DNA from: Eutrophocola sp964629325
GTDB lineage: Bacteria; Pseudomonadota; Gammaproteobacteria; Pseudomonadales; Pseudohongiellaceae
Assembly (NCBI GenBank): GCA_964629325.1
Contig: CAZVSC010000005.1
Location: 34,079-98,078 of the forward strand
Reading direction: 5' to 3'
DNA length: 64,000 nucleotides
Positions 35,639 to 44,671 of the stretch are shown here, piece by piece (the stretch's first letter is position 1; the number at the start of each line of letters is the position of its first letter). The position numbers and the translations under genes are program-made. The notes below the pieces were generated by a model. The model saw only the letters and a program-made list of their open reading frames with translations. It was not told the DNA's origin and did not search any database.

Positions 35639-35677
35639 CGTAGGTCGGATAAGGTCTGAAGGACCGCGATCCGACAT
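35639..35677. repeat. REP-like imperfect palindrome before nuoE
   Basis: The outer arms GTCGGAT (35644-35650) and ATCCGAC (35669-35675) enclose an inner hairpin GGTC-TGAAG-GACC. The whole resembles the short TAGGTCGGAT...ATCCGACA palindromes scattered in many proteobacterial genomes. Only one copy lies in the window. Confidence 0.75.
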
Positions 35678-35717
35678 TTACCAACGACGTTTGGCTTGAA
35701 GAGAAATTTTGTAATAG

Positions 35718-36248
35718 ATGAACAATATTATCGCCACAACAGCCATCAAGGCGCGCCAGTTAACGGATGAGGAAATTCATGACATCGAGCATGAAAAAAC
35801 CCATTACCCGTATACCCAGGCCGTGGGCCTGGAAGCCCTGAAGATCGTCCAGAAGTACCAGGGTTGGGTATCCGACGAGAGCCTGCTCGCAGTGTCCGAA
35901 TACCTGGATATCCCGCCGGACGAGCTGGAAGGGGTGGCAACCTTTTTCAACATGATTTTCCGCCGGCCCGTCGGCAAGAATGTCATCCTGCTTTGCGACT
36001 CCGTCGCTTGCTGGATGCTCGGCTGTGACGACCTGCAGGCACACATTACCAATACGCTTGGCATCAATTACGGCGAGACCACCAAGGACGACCTGTTCAC
36101 CCTGATACCCGTACCTTGCCTGGGCGCCTGTGACAAGGCCCCGGTCATGATGGTGAACCGCGAAACCTACAGGAATGTGACGTCGAAGAAGATCGACCAG
36201 ATTATTGCCCATTACCGCGACGGCAGCCCCGTGGAACTGGATGGTTAA
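35718..36248 (+). CDS. nuoE: NADH-quinone oxidoreductase subunit E
   Basis: NuoE (24-kDa) holds a [2Fe-2S] cluster beside the FMN site in the peripheral arm. The 176-residue protein has the thioredoxin-like domain with cluster ligands in CDSVAC and CLGAC, about 40 residues apart. The N-terminal helical domain includes LEALKIVQKYQGWVSDESL and the ELEGVATFFNMIF motif. It lies 11 bases before nuoF. Confidence 0.96.
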   Translation: MNNIIATTAIKARQLTDEEIHDIEHEKTHYPYTQAVGLEALKIVQKYQGWVSDESLLAVSEYLDIPPDELEGVATFFNMIFRRPVGKNVILLCDSVACWMLGCDDLQAHITNTLGINYGETTKDDLFTLIPVPCLGACDKAPVMMVNRETYRNVTSKKIDQIIAHYRDGSPVELDG

Positions 36249-36259
36249 CGAACACTACT

Positions 36260-37534
36260 ATGGCCACTGATAAACCGCTTACAAAGAACATCGAGATCGG
36301 CCGTGCGCCGTTCACCTTCCAGCAGTACGAAGCTGCCGGCGGGTACGAGAGCGTGCGCAAGGCCCTGACCATGGAGCCCAAGGACCTCATCAATATGGTG
36401 AAGGAAGCCGGACTGGGTGGTCGCGGCGGTGCCGGCTTCAATACCGGCCTGAAGTGGAGCTTTGTCCCGCCACCCGATGGCCAGCCCCGTTACCTGGTCA
36501 TCAACGGCGACGAAATGGAGCCGGGCACCTTCAAGGACCGCCTGCTCATCGAGCACGACCCGCATCTGTTGATCGAAGGCATGATCACCACTTGCTGGGC
36601 CCTGCAGGCCACCACAGGTTATATCTTCCTGCGCGGCGAATACGTCGAGTGCGAGCAGCGCCTGCTCAAGGCCATCGACGAGGCCTATGACGCCGGCATG
36701 CTCGGCAAGAACATCCTGGGCAAGGGTTTTGACCTCGATATTTACCTGCACACCAGTGCCGGCCGCTATATCTGCGGCGAGGAAACCGCCCTGATCAACG
36801 CCCTCGAAGGCAAGCGCGCCAATCCGCGCGCCAAGCCGCCGTTCCCCCAGGTCAGCGGCCTGTGGGGACGCCCGACCGTGGTCAACAACGTCGAGACCAT
36901 CTGCAATATCCCCGGCATCGTCACCTTTGGGGTCGACTGGTACAAGGCGCTGGGCAAGGGCGACTTCGTCGGCACTCGCATCTCCGGTGTCAGCGGTCGC
37001 GTCAAGAACCCCGGCTGCTGGGAAGTGCCGGTCGGCATTACCTTCCGCGAGCTGCTGGAAGATTACGCCGGCGGCATGCAGGACGGTTATGAACTCAAGG
37101 GTTTCCTGCCGGGAGGCGGCTCCACCGACTTTCTGCTGCCGGAACACCTGGATCTCGTCATGGACCCGGGCGCCGTGCAAAAGGCCGGCAGCCGCCTGGG
37201 CACCTCCCTGATCATGGTGCTGGACGACAAGACCTGCCCGGTCGGCTGCGTGCGCAACCTGATCAAGTTCTTCGCCCATGAGAGCTGCGGCTGGTGCACC
37301 CCGTGCCGTGACGGCCTGCCCTGGGTAGAGCACATCCTGAACAAGATGGAAGAAGGCAGGGGCGAGATGAAGGACATCGCCATCTTGCAGGAAATGACGA
37401 CCTACATGGGTCCGGGCAACACCTTCTGCGCTCTGGCGCCCGGCGCCGCGGAACCGCTGCAGAGCGCCCTGAAACATTACCGGGCCGAGTTCGAAGACCA
37501 CGTGGCCCATGGCTGCAGTTATAAAAAACATTAA
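36260..37534 (+). CDS. nuoF: NADH-quinone oxidoreductase subunit F
   Basis: NuoF (51-kDa) oxidises NADH through FMN and passes electrons to cluster N3. The 424-residue sequence has the nucleotide-binding glycine segment GLGGRGGAGFNTGLKWSF, the flavin-site segment GRYICGEETALINALEGKR and the N3 ligands SCGWCTPCRDG with the distant Cys in NTFCALAPG. All key residues look intact. nuoG follows after 48 AT-rich bases. Confidence 0.97.
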   Translation: MATDKPLTKNIEIGRAPFTFQQYEAAGGYESVRKALTMEPKDLINMVKEAGLGGRGGAGFNTGLKWSFVPPPDGQPRYLVINGDEMEPGTFKDRLLIEHDPHLLIEGMITTCWALQATTGYIFLRGEYVECEQRLLKAIDEAYDAGMLGKNILGKGFDLDIYLHTSAGRYICGEETALINALEGKRANPRAKPPFPQVSGLWGRPTVVNNVETICNIPGIVTFGVDWYKALGKGDFVGTRISGVSGRVKNPGCWEVPVGITFRELLEDYAGGMQDGYELKGFLPGGGSTDFLLPEHLDLVMDPGAVQKAGSRLGTSLIMVLDDKTCPVGCVRNLIKFFAHESCGWCTPCRDGLPWVEHILNKMEEGRGEMKDIAILQEMTTYMGPGNTFCALAPGAAEPLQSALKHYRAEFEDHVAHGCSYKKH

Positions 37535-37582
37535 GTAATCGATATAAATAGCTGATATATAAGGTTTTATCGAGGTAAGAAA

Positions 37583-40376
37583 GTGGTAAAGATTACCGTA
37601 GATGGCAAAGTCCTTGAAGTGGACGAAAACAACAACCTGCTGGAGGAAATCCTCTCGGCGGGTGAGGACCTGCCATATTTCTGCTGGCACCCGAGCATGG
37701 GCTCTGTGGGTTCCTGTCGCCAGTGCGCGGTGATCGAGTACGCCAACGAGGAAGACCAGCGCGGCCGCCTGAACATGGCCTGCATGACGGCGCCGAGGGA
37801 AGGTGCACGTTATTCCATCGAAAAAGCCGCCACCTTCCGCGCCCAGGCCATCGAAAGCATCATGATCAACCACCCGCACGACTGCCCGGTCTGCGAGGAG
37901 GGCGGCGAGTGCCACCTGCAGGACATGACCGTCATGTCCGGCCATAACTACCGCCGCTATGACGGCAAGAAGAAGACCCACACCAACCAGTACCTGGGTC
38001 CCTTCATCGGCCACGAGATGAATCGCTGCATCACCTGTTACCGCTGCGTGCGTTTCTACAAGGATTACGCCGGTGGCACCGATTTCGGGCCGCAGGCTTC
38101 CCACGACAACACCTATTTTGGCCGCTGGCAGGAAGGCGCGCTTGAGAGCGAGTTCTCCGGCAACCTGGCCGAAGTCTGCCCGACCGGTGTTTTCACCGAC
38201 AAGCCGTTCAGCAAGCATTACGTGCGCAAGTGGGACCTGCAGACCGCGCCGTCCATCTGTGCTGGCTGCAGCGTTGGCTGCAACACCAACCCCGGCGAAC
38301 GCTACGGCACCCTGCGCCGCGTGGTGAACCGTTTCAATGACGAGGTGAACGGCTATTTCCTGTGCGACCGCGGCCGTTTCGGTACCGGCTACGTGAATTC
38401 GGATGAGCGCATTACCGTGAGCATGACGCGCACCGCCCATGATGCGAACCCGATGCTGGCGAAAACCGAGGATGCCCGTGCGGCCCTGCAAGGCATGTCC
38501 GGCGCGATCGGTATCGGCTCGCCCCGGGCTTCCATGGAAGCCAATTTCGCACTGCGCGAGAAGGTGGGTGCCGACAAATTCTATGCCGGTGTCGCCAGCG
38601 CCGATCTCGGCATGCTGAAACAGGTCCTGGATATCTACGCCAGCCGCCCAGTGCATGTCGCCAACATCAAGGATATCGAGAATTCAGACGCCGTCGTCAT
38701 TCTGGGCGAGGACGTCACCAACACTGCCGCGCGCATTTCCCTTGCGCTGCGCCAGTCGGTGCGCAACCTCGGCAAGGAAATGGCCCGCGCCATGAAATTC
38801 CCGGACTGGCAGGACGCCGCCATCCGCCAGCTGACCATGGACCGCAAGAGCCCGCTGTTCATCCTGAGCCCGCACGCCACCCGCCTGGATGACATCGCCG
38901 CCAAGGTGCATATTGCGTCGGCGGAAGACAGTGCCAGGATCGGTTACGCCATTGCTACCGCCATCGACGGCAACGCACCCGGAGTCACCGGCCTGAACAA
39001 GGACGAGCAGGCACTGGTCAAGACCATTGCCGACGCATTGAAGAATGCCAAACAACCGCTGATCGTTTCCGGCACCGGCAGTTTCAGCCCGGCGCTGATC
39101 GATGCGGCAGCCAATATCGCCACGGCCCTGTCTACCGCTGAAAAGAAAACCAACCTGGCCCTGGTCGTCCCGGAAGCCAACAGCCTGGGCCTGGCCCTGC
39201 TGATGGACGGCAGCGACAATGCCCTGGACCAGGCGATGGCCTCTGGTGCCAAGTCCGCCATCGTGCTGGAAAACGACCTGTACCGTCGCGCACCGAGCGC
39301 TGACGTCGATGCCTTCATCAACGGCCTGGACAACCTGGCCGTGCTGGACAGCGTAAAAACGCAAACAGGCGAAGCCGCCAACCTGGTCCTGGCCGCCGGC
39401 ACCTTTGCGGAAACCTCCGGCACTTACGTCAATTACGAAACCCGCGCCCAGCATTTCTATTCGGTGTTCAAGCCGGCCGAGCCGATCCGCTCCAGCGTCT
39501 ACTGGCTCAGCGACAACAAGCTGAGTGAAGTGACCCAGGCCTGCGCCGACAGCATCGCCAATTGTGCCGGCATGGCCGGGCTCACACCGGGCGCCGGATT
39601 CATGCGCGTACCGCGCCAGCAGCATCGTTATTCCGGCCGCACCGCCATGCGCGCCAATATCAGCGTGCACGAGCCCAAGCAGGAGCAGGACGAGGAGGGC
39701 ATCCTGTCCTATTCCATGGAAGGCATGCCGCCGATGAAGGATTCCACCGTGTTCAACACCGCCTGGGCCGGCGGCTGGAACTCCAACCAGAGCGTCTTCA
39801 AGTTCCAGACCCATACCGGCGAAGCGCTGAAAATGGCCGGCCATGGCCACTGCCTGGTGTCCAGCAACACGACTGACAAAACCTATGCGCCGTTCGGCAA
39901 GAGCGCTGCCGTTAAGGGTGATTTCCAGGTCTTCCCGCTGTACCACCTGTTTGGCAGTGAAGAACTGACGGCTAAGACGCCAGCCATCCAGGAAAAGGCC
40001 ACGGGGGCCTACATCGCCATCAATGCGGCCGATGCGGCCAAACTCGGCCTGCAGTCCAGCGATGGTGTCNNNNNNNNNNNNNNNNNNNNNNNNNNNNNNN
40101 NNNNNNNNNNNNNNNNNNNNNNNNNNNNNNNNNNNNNNNNNNNNNNNNNNNNNNNNNNNNNNNNNNNNNAACGGCAGCGTGCCGTACATCATCCGTAGTT
40201 CGGTCAAGCCGGGCACCGTGGGTGTCTCTATCGGTTTGAGCGGCCTGAATTTCCGCAACCTGCCGGGCGCCATCGCCCTGGAGAAGGCGGGCAGCTGGTC
40301 GACCCCGGCTGACTGGAAAGCCGCGAACATCATCGTGAGTGACAAGACTGCAGCCAACAATGGAGGTAACGCCTGA
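37583..40376 (+). CDS. nuoG: NADH-quinone oxidoreductase subunit G, interrupted by an assembly gap
   Basis: NuoG is the largest peripheral-arm subunit, with [2Fe-2S] and [4Fe-4S] clusters and a molybdopterin-oxidoreductase-like domain. The start is GTG at 37583. Ligand motifs are CWHPSMGSVGSCRQC, HPHDCPVCEEGGECHL, CITCYRC and CAGCSVGC. The 100-N run at 40070-40169 splits the gene. The 829 codons before the gap end exactly at a codon boundary, and 68 codons plus a stop after it begin at one, so the true gap is probably a multiple of three and no real frameshift exists. The stop overlaps the nuoH ATG (TGATG). Confidence 0.93.
40070..40169. other. Assembly gap (100 N) in nuoG
   Basis: Exactly 100 N, a conventional placeholder length. 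No sequence is shared between the two edges. The breaks in the reading frame are caused by the placeholder length. Confidence 0.98.
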
Positions 40377-41359
40377 TGTTTGCCTTCGAAGTCGGTTCGC
40401 TCCTCAACGTCGCCCTGATCCTTGGCACCATCCTGACCTTTGCCGCTTTGCTCATCTGGGTGGAACGGCGCATGCTGGGATTCTTCAACGACCGCCTCGG
40501 ACCGAACCGCGTGGGACCCTGGGGTATCCTGCAATCCGTGGCCGACGTCATCAAGCTGATCACCAAGGAAGACTGGGTGCCGCCGTTCGCCGACAAATTC
40601 ACTTTCGTCGTGGCGCCAATCATCATCCCGATCGTCATGCTACTCAGCTTCGCGATGATTCCGTTCGCCCCCGGCGTTGGCATCATCGACCTGAATATCG
40701 GACTGCTCTTCATCTTCGCCATGGCGGGTCTGGCCTCCTATTCCGCGATGCTTGGCGGTATCGCCTCCAACAACAAGTTCTCCCTGCTGGGTGGCCTGCG
40801 CGCTGCCGGGCAGATGATTTCCTACGAAGTCTTCATGGGGATATCCATTCTCGGCGTGGTCATCCTGTCCGACAGCTTCGTGTTGCGCGACATCGTTGAA
40901 GCCCAGAGTGAGCGTTGGTTCGTGATTCCGCAGATCCTCGGCTTCATCGTGTTCATGGTGGCGGCACTGGCGGAATCCCACCGCTGGCCCTTCGACCTGC
41001 CGGAAGGCGAATCCGAAATCATTTCCGGCTTCAACACCGAGTACTCCGGCATGAAGTTCGGCTTGTTCTTCGTCGGGGAATACATCGGCATGTTCTTCAT
41101 GGCGGCCCTGATCCCCGTGCTGTTTTTCGGTGGCTGGCACGCCCCGTTCGGCCTGGAGTTCGGCAACGAGATCATTTCCGGCATTTTCTGGATGGGGGCC
41201 AAGACCATGGCCTTCGTGGTTTTCTTCATCCTGGTCCGTGCGGCGCTGGCGCGCCCCCGTTATGACCAGTTAATGAATTACGGCTGGCTCGTCATGCTGC
41301 CGCTGTCACTCATCAATCTGCTGATTACCGGCGCATACGTACTGGCGCAGGGGAGCTGA
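40376..41359 (+). CDS. nuoH: NADH-quinone oxidoreductase subunit H
   Basis: NuoH (ND1) connects the peripheral and membrane arms and forms most of the quinone chamber. The 327-residue protein has about eight membrane segments. The signature WVERRMLGFFNDRLGPNRVGP near the N-terminus is intact, as is the acidic loop AESHRWPFDLPEGESEIISG. It is coupled to nuoG by overlap and followed two bases later by nuoI. Confidence 0.97.
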   Translation: MFAFEVGSLLNVALILGTILTFAALLIWVERRMLGFFNDRLGPNRVGPWGILQSVADVIKLITKEDWVPPFADKFTFVVAPIIIPIVMLLSFAMIPFAPGVGIIDLNIGLLFIFAMAGLASYSAMLGGIASNNKFSLLGGLRAAGQMISYEVFMGISILGVVILSDSFVLRDIVEAQSERWFVIPQILGFIVFMVAALAESHRWPFDLPEGESEIISGFNTEYSGMKFGLFFVGEYIGMFFMAALIPVLFFGGWHAPFGLEFGNEIISGIFWMGAKTMAFVVFFILVRAALARPRYDQLMNYGWLVMLPLSLINLLITGAYVLAQGS

Positions 41360-41361
41360 GC

Positions 41362-41910
41362 GTGTTGAAAGAATTGCTGCATCAATTAAACATCATCTGG
41401 TCGCACCTGGTATCACTGTGGCTTGTGTTCCTGCACTTGTTCCACAAGGCGGATACCGTCGAATATCCCGACGAGAAACCATTCACGTTTCCGCGCTGGC
41501 GCGGCCGCATCATCCTGACCCGCGATCCTGACGGCGAGGAGCGCTGCGTCGCCTGCAACCTGTGCGCCGTGGCCTGCCCGGTGGATTGCATCGCCCTGCA
41601 GAAAACCGAGGACGAGAACGGCCGCTGGTACCCGGAATTCTTCCGCATCAATTTCTCCCGTTGCATCATGTGCGGATTCTGCGAGGAAGCCTGCCCGACC
41701 CACGCAATCCAGCTGACGCCGGATTTTGAAATGGCCGAATACGTGCGCCAGGACATGGTGTGGGAAAAAGAACACATGCTGATCAACGGCACAGGCAAGT
41801 ACCACGATTACAATTTCTACAAGATCGCCGGCAAGGCCATTGGCGGCAAGGGCAAGGGGGAGGCGCGCAACGAACTGCCGCCGACTGACCGCAGGAGCCT
41901 GCTGCCATGA
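41362..41910 (+). CDS. nuoI: NADH-quinone oxidoreductase subunit I
   Basis: NuoI (TYKY) carries two [4Fe-4S] clusters, N6a and N6b, on the path to N2. The ferredoxin motifs are CVACNLCAVACPVDC and CIMCGFCEEACPTHA. Start is GTG at 41362, with TTG at 41365 as a near alternative. The 182-residue length includes a charged C-terminal tail. It overlaps nuoJ by four bases (ATGA). Confidence 0.97.
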   Translation: MLKELLHQLNIIWSHLVSLWLVFLHLFHKADTVEYPDEKPFTFPRWRGRIILTRDPDGEERCVACNLCAVACPVDCIALQKTEDENGRWYPEFFRINFSRCIMCGFCEEACPTHAIQLTPDFEMAEYVRQDMVWEKEHMLINGTGKYHDYNFYKIAGKAIGGKGKGEARNELPPTDRRSLLP

Positions 41911-42389
41911 GCGTGATGTTTTACGGTTCCGCAATCATCGCCATTCTCGCCACCCTCATGGTGATTACGAGAACAAATATCGTGCATGCCTTGCTGTACT
42001 TCATTGTCTCGCTGCTGGCGATCGCCGTGATTTTTTACACCCTGGGTGCGCCCTTTGCCGCCGCTCTTGAAGTCATCGTTTACGCGGGGGCCATCATGGT
42101 GATGTTCCTCTTCGTGGTGATGATGCTGAACCTGGGACAGGTGACACAGGACCAGGAAAAGGCATGGCTGGTGCCGTCCATCTGGATCGGGCCGACCATC
42201 ATGGCCATTCCGCTGCTGATTGCTGTCGTCTACGCCATCAACATGAATCAGGAAGTCATGGCGCACACCGAGGTAACCGCGAAAGACATCGGTGCCGCAT
42301 TGTTCGGTCCCTATGTGCTGGCGGTCGAACTGGCGTCCATGCTGCTGCTGGCGGGCCTGGTCGGCGCGTACCACCTGGCCAGGAAATAA
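41907..42389 (+). CDS. nuoJ: NADH-quinone oxidoreductase subunit J
   Basis: NuoJ (ND6) is a membrane-arm subunit near the first half-channel. The 160-residue protein has five hydrophobic segments with the conserved third segment LEVIVYAGAIMVMFLFVVMML. It is shorter at the C-terminus than some homologues. Its start overlaps nuoI; a heptamer repeat follows before nuoK. Confidence 0.95.
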   Translation: MSVMFYGSAIIAILATLMVITRTNIVHALLYFIVSLLAIAVIFYTLGAPFAAALEVIVYAGAIMVMFLFVVMMLNLGQVTQDQEKAWLVPSIWIGPTIMAIPLLIAVVYAINMNQEVMAHTEVTAKDIGAALFGPYVLAVELASMLLLAGLVGAYHLARK

Positions 42390-42392
42390 AAA

Positions 42393-42428
42393 ACAGATGC
42401 AAGAGACAAGAGGCAAGAGACAAGAAGG
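42393..42428 (+). repeat. Heptamer array between nuoJ and nuoK
   Basis: About four tandem units of AAGAGAC or AAGAGGC occupy the spacer. The unit is the same as at 35595 and 42781. Confidence 0.85.
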
Positions 42429-42440
42429 GGCGTCACGCTG

Positions 42441-42770
42441 ATGGAAATGCCAATGATCACCATGCAGACCATACCCATGGAACATGGTTTGTTGCTTGCC
42501 GCCATACTCTTTGTACTGGGTCTGGTTGGCGTACTGACGCGGCGCAACCTGGTGTTTGTCCTCATGTCGCTGGAAATCATGCTCAATGCAACCGGCCTTG
42601 CGTTCATCGTGGCTTCGTCACGCTGGGGGCAGGTGGACGGACAGATCATGTTCCTCATGATCATCAGCCTGGCGGCGGCGGAAGTGGCAGTGGCCCTGGG
42701 TCTCGTGTTGCAGCTGTTTCACAAGCGCAAGACGCTGGATATCAATATCCTGGGTGACATGAAGGGCTGA
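42441..42770 (+). CDS. nuoK: NADH-quinone oxidoreductase subunit K
   Basis: NuoK (ND4L) has three membrane segments and two membrane glutamates needed for proton pumping, seen here in MSLEIMLNATGLAF and SLAAAEVAVALGL. The 109-residue reading from ATG 42441 has a few extra N-terminal residues relative to the usual I-P-M/L-EHGL start, so internal ATGs at 42453 or 42477 are possible. Heptamer arrays lie on both sides of the gene. Confidence 0.94.
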   Translation: MEMPMITMQTIPMEHGLLLAAILFVLGLVGVLTRRNLVFVLMSLEIMLNATGLAFIVASSRWGQVDGQIMFLMIISLAAAEVAVALGLVLQLFHKRKTLDINILGDMKG

Positions 42771-42780
42771 GGCTACGCCA

Positions 42781-42823
42781 GAGACAAGATGCAAGAGACA
42801 AGATGCAAGAGACAAGAGACAAG
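42781..42823 (+). repeat. Heptamer array between nuoK and nuoL
   Basis: Two copies of a 14-base unit GAGACAAGATGCAA are followed by two GAGACAA units, all variants of the AAGAGAC heptamer. It occupies most of the 65-base spacer. Confidence 0.88.
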
Positions 42824-42835
42824 GTAACCAGGTAA

Positions 42836-44671
42836 ATGCTCGACTTATTGTGGCTAGTGCCCGTAATACCCTTCATCGGGTTTTTGATTTTAACGCTGAC
42901 CTTCGGCAAGCTGCCGCAGTTGCCCGCCGGTATTATCGGCGCCGGCTCCATCGGTCTGTCCTTTGTCTTCGCCCTGCTGGCCGGCAGCAGTTTCATGGCC
43001 GCCGACATCAATTCCTACTCCCAGTCCCTGTGGACGTGGATGTCCGTGGGTGATTTCGAGGTAGGATTCAACCTCTACCTCGATGGCGTATCGCTGACGA
43101 TGATGTACGTCATCACCGGCATCGGCTTCCTCATTCATGTCTATGCCACCGGTTACATGAGCGGCGATCCCAGTTTCGCGCGCTTCTTCTCGTACATGAA
43201 CCTGTTCGTCTCCGCCATGCTCATCCTGGTACTGGCCGACAACCTGGCGCTCCTGTTCATGGGCTGGGAAGGCGTGGGACTGTGTTCATACCTGTTGATC
43301 GGCTTCTGGTACACGGATCCGCATAACGGCTATTGCGCACGCAAGGCATTTGTCATGACCAGGGTAGGGGACGCCTTCATGGCGCTTGGCCTGTTCACCC
43401 TGTTCGTCAGCACTGGCACCCTCAACATGCAGGAAGCCATGCTGAATGCGCAGGCCCAATGGGAAGTGGGTTCCGGTGTCGCTACCGCGGTGACCCTGCT
43501 CATCCTCGGCGGCGCCGTCGGCAAGTCCGCCCAGCTGCCGCTGCAAACCTGGTTGCCTGACGCCATGGCGGGTCCGACCCCGATCTCCGCCTTGATCCAT
43601 GCCGCCACCATGGTGACCGCCGGTGTCTACCTGATTGCCCGCACCCACGTCCTGTACATGCTGGCACCCGAAGTGCAGTACCTGGTCGGCGTGATCGGCG
43701 CCATCACGCTGCTCATGGCGGGTTTCACCGCACTGACGCAGAACGACATCAAGAAAGTGCTGGCGTTCTCCACGGTCAGCCAGATCGGCTACATGTTTCT
43801 GGCCCTCGGCGTAGGCGCCTGGAGCAGCGCGATTTTCCATCTCATGACCCACGCCTTCTTCAAGGCACTGTTGTTCCTTACCGCCGGCTCCATCATCCTG
43901 GCGATGCATCATGAACAGGACATCTTCAAGATGGGCGGCCTGCGCAAGGACCTGCCGTGGTCCCATGCCCTGTTCCTGATCGGTACGCTGGGCCTGGTGG
44001 CCTTTCCGGGCTTCTCCGGTTTCTGGTCGAAAGAAGAAATCCTCGCGTCGGCCATGGAACACCATGAAGGCGGCTACATCCTGTTCCTGGCCGGCATGCT
44101 GGGCGCGGTCATGACCTATCTCTACAGTTTCCGCCTGTACTTCCTCGTGTTCTACGGCAAGAAGACCCATGACGGGCACGAGGTCATGGGCCTGCACCTG
44201 CAGGGGCCGCTGGTGCTCCTCGCTATCGGCGCTGTGTTCTCCGGTTACCTGCATATTCCGGTGGATGCCGTGTTCCCTGAAATGGAAGAGCATCACCCGT
44301 CGGTGATGGCGCAGGCCGCGATGATCCTGCTGCCCATGCTGGGCTTCGTCCTCGCCTGGTGGGTGTTCATCAAGGGCAAGATCGACACGGACAAGCTGGC
44401 AGGAAAGGGTATCGGTGCCGCACTGCACCGTTTCTGGTACACCCAGTGGGGCATGGACTGGCTCTACAACACCATTATCTGCAAACCCTACATGTGGCTG
44501 GCGGACTTCAACAAAAAGGACTTTATCGATTTCTTCTACAACGGTTCGGCCAGGGTCGTGCGGTTCTGCCATGACGTCATGAGTGAAACCCAGACCGGCC
44601 AGCTGCGCTGGTATGCCATCAGTGTCGCCTACGGCGTACTGATCCTCGTCGTTATTGGAGTGCTGTTATGA
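42836..44671 (+). CDS. nuoL: NADH-quinone oxidoreductase subunit L
   Basis: NuoL (ND5) is the distal antiporter-like proton-pumping subunit with a long lateral helix. The 611-residue protein has about 16 membrane segments. Conserved pieces include MGWEGVGLCSYLLIGFWY (essential Glu), PLQTWLPDAMAGPTPISALIHAATMVTAGVY family region, and the terminal lateral helix after about residue 520. It overlaps nuoM by four bases. Confidence 0.97.
   Translation: MLDLLWLVPVIPFIGFLILTLTFGKLPQLPAGIIGAGSIGLSFVFALLAGSSFMAADINSYSQSLWTWMSVGDFEVGFNLYLDGVSLTMMYVITGIGFLIHVYATGYMSGDPSFARFFSYMNLFVSAMLILVLADNLALLFMGWEGVGLCSYLLIGFWYTDPHNGYCARKAFVMTRVGDAFMALGLFTLFVSTGTLNMQEAMLNAQAQWEVGSGVATAVTLLILGGAVGKSAQLPLQTWLPDAMAGPTPISALIHAATMVTAGVYLIARTHVLYMLAPEVQYLVGVIGAITLLMAGFTALTQNDIKKVLAFSTVSQIGYMFLALGVGAWSSAIFHLMTHAFFKALLFLTAGSIILAMHHEQDIFKMGGLRKDLPWSHALFLIGTLGLVAFPGFSGFWSKEEILASAMEHHEGGYILFLAGMLGAVMTYLYSFRLYFLVFYGKKTHDGHEVMGLHLQGPLVLLAIGAVFSGYLHIPVDAVFPEMEEHHPSVMAQAAMILLPMLGFVLAWWVFIKGKIDTDKLAGKGIGAALHRFWYTQWGMDWLYNTIICKPYMWLADFNKKDFIDFFYNGSARVVRFCHDVMSETQTGQLRWYAISVAYGVLILVVIGVLL

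Noticed and set aside
36245..38656. An 803-codon open frame on the - strand opposite nuoF and nuoG
   Set aside because: Both genes opposite it are certain by cluster motifs. The frame has low-complexity His/Gly/Asp-rich content and no family signature.
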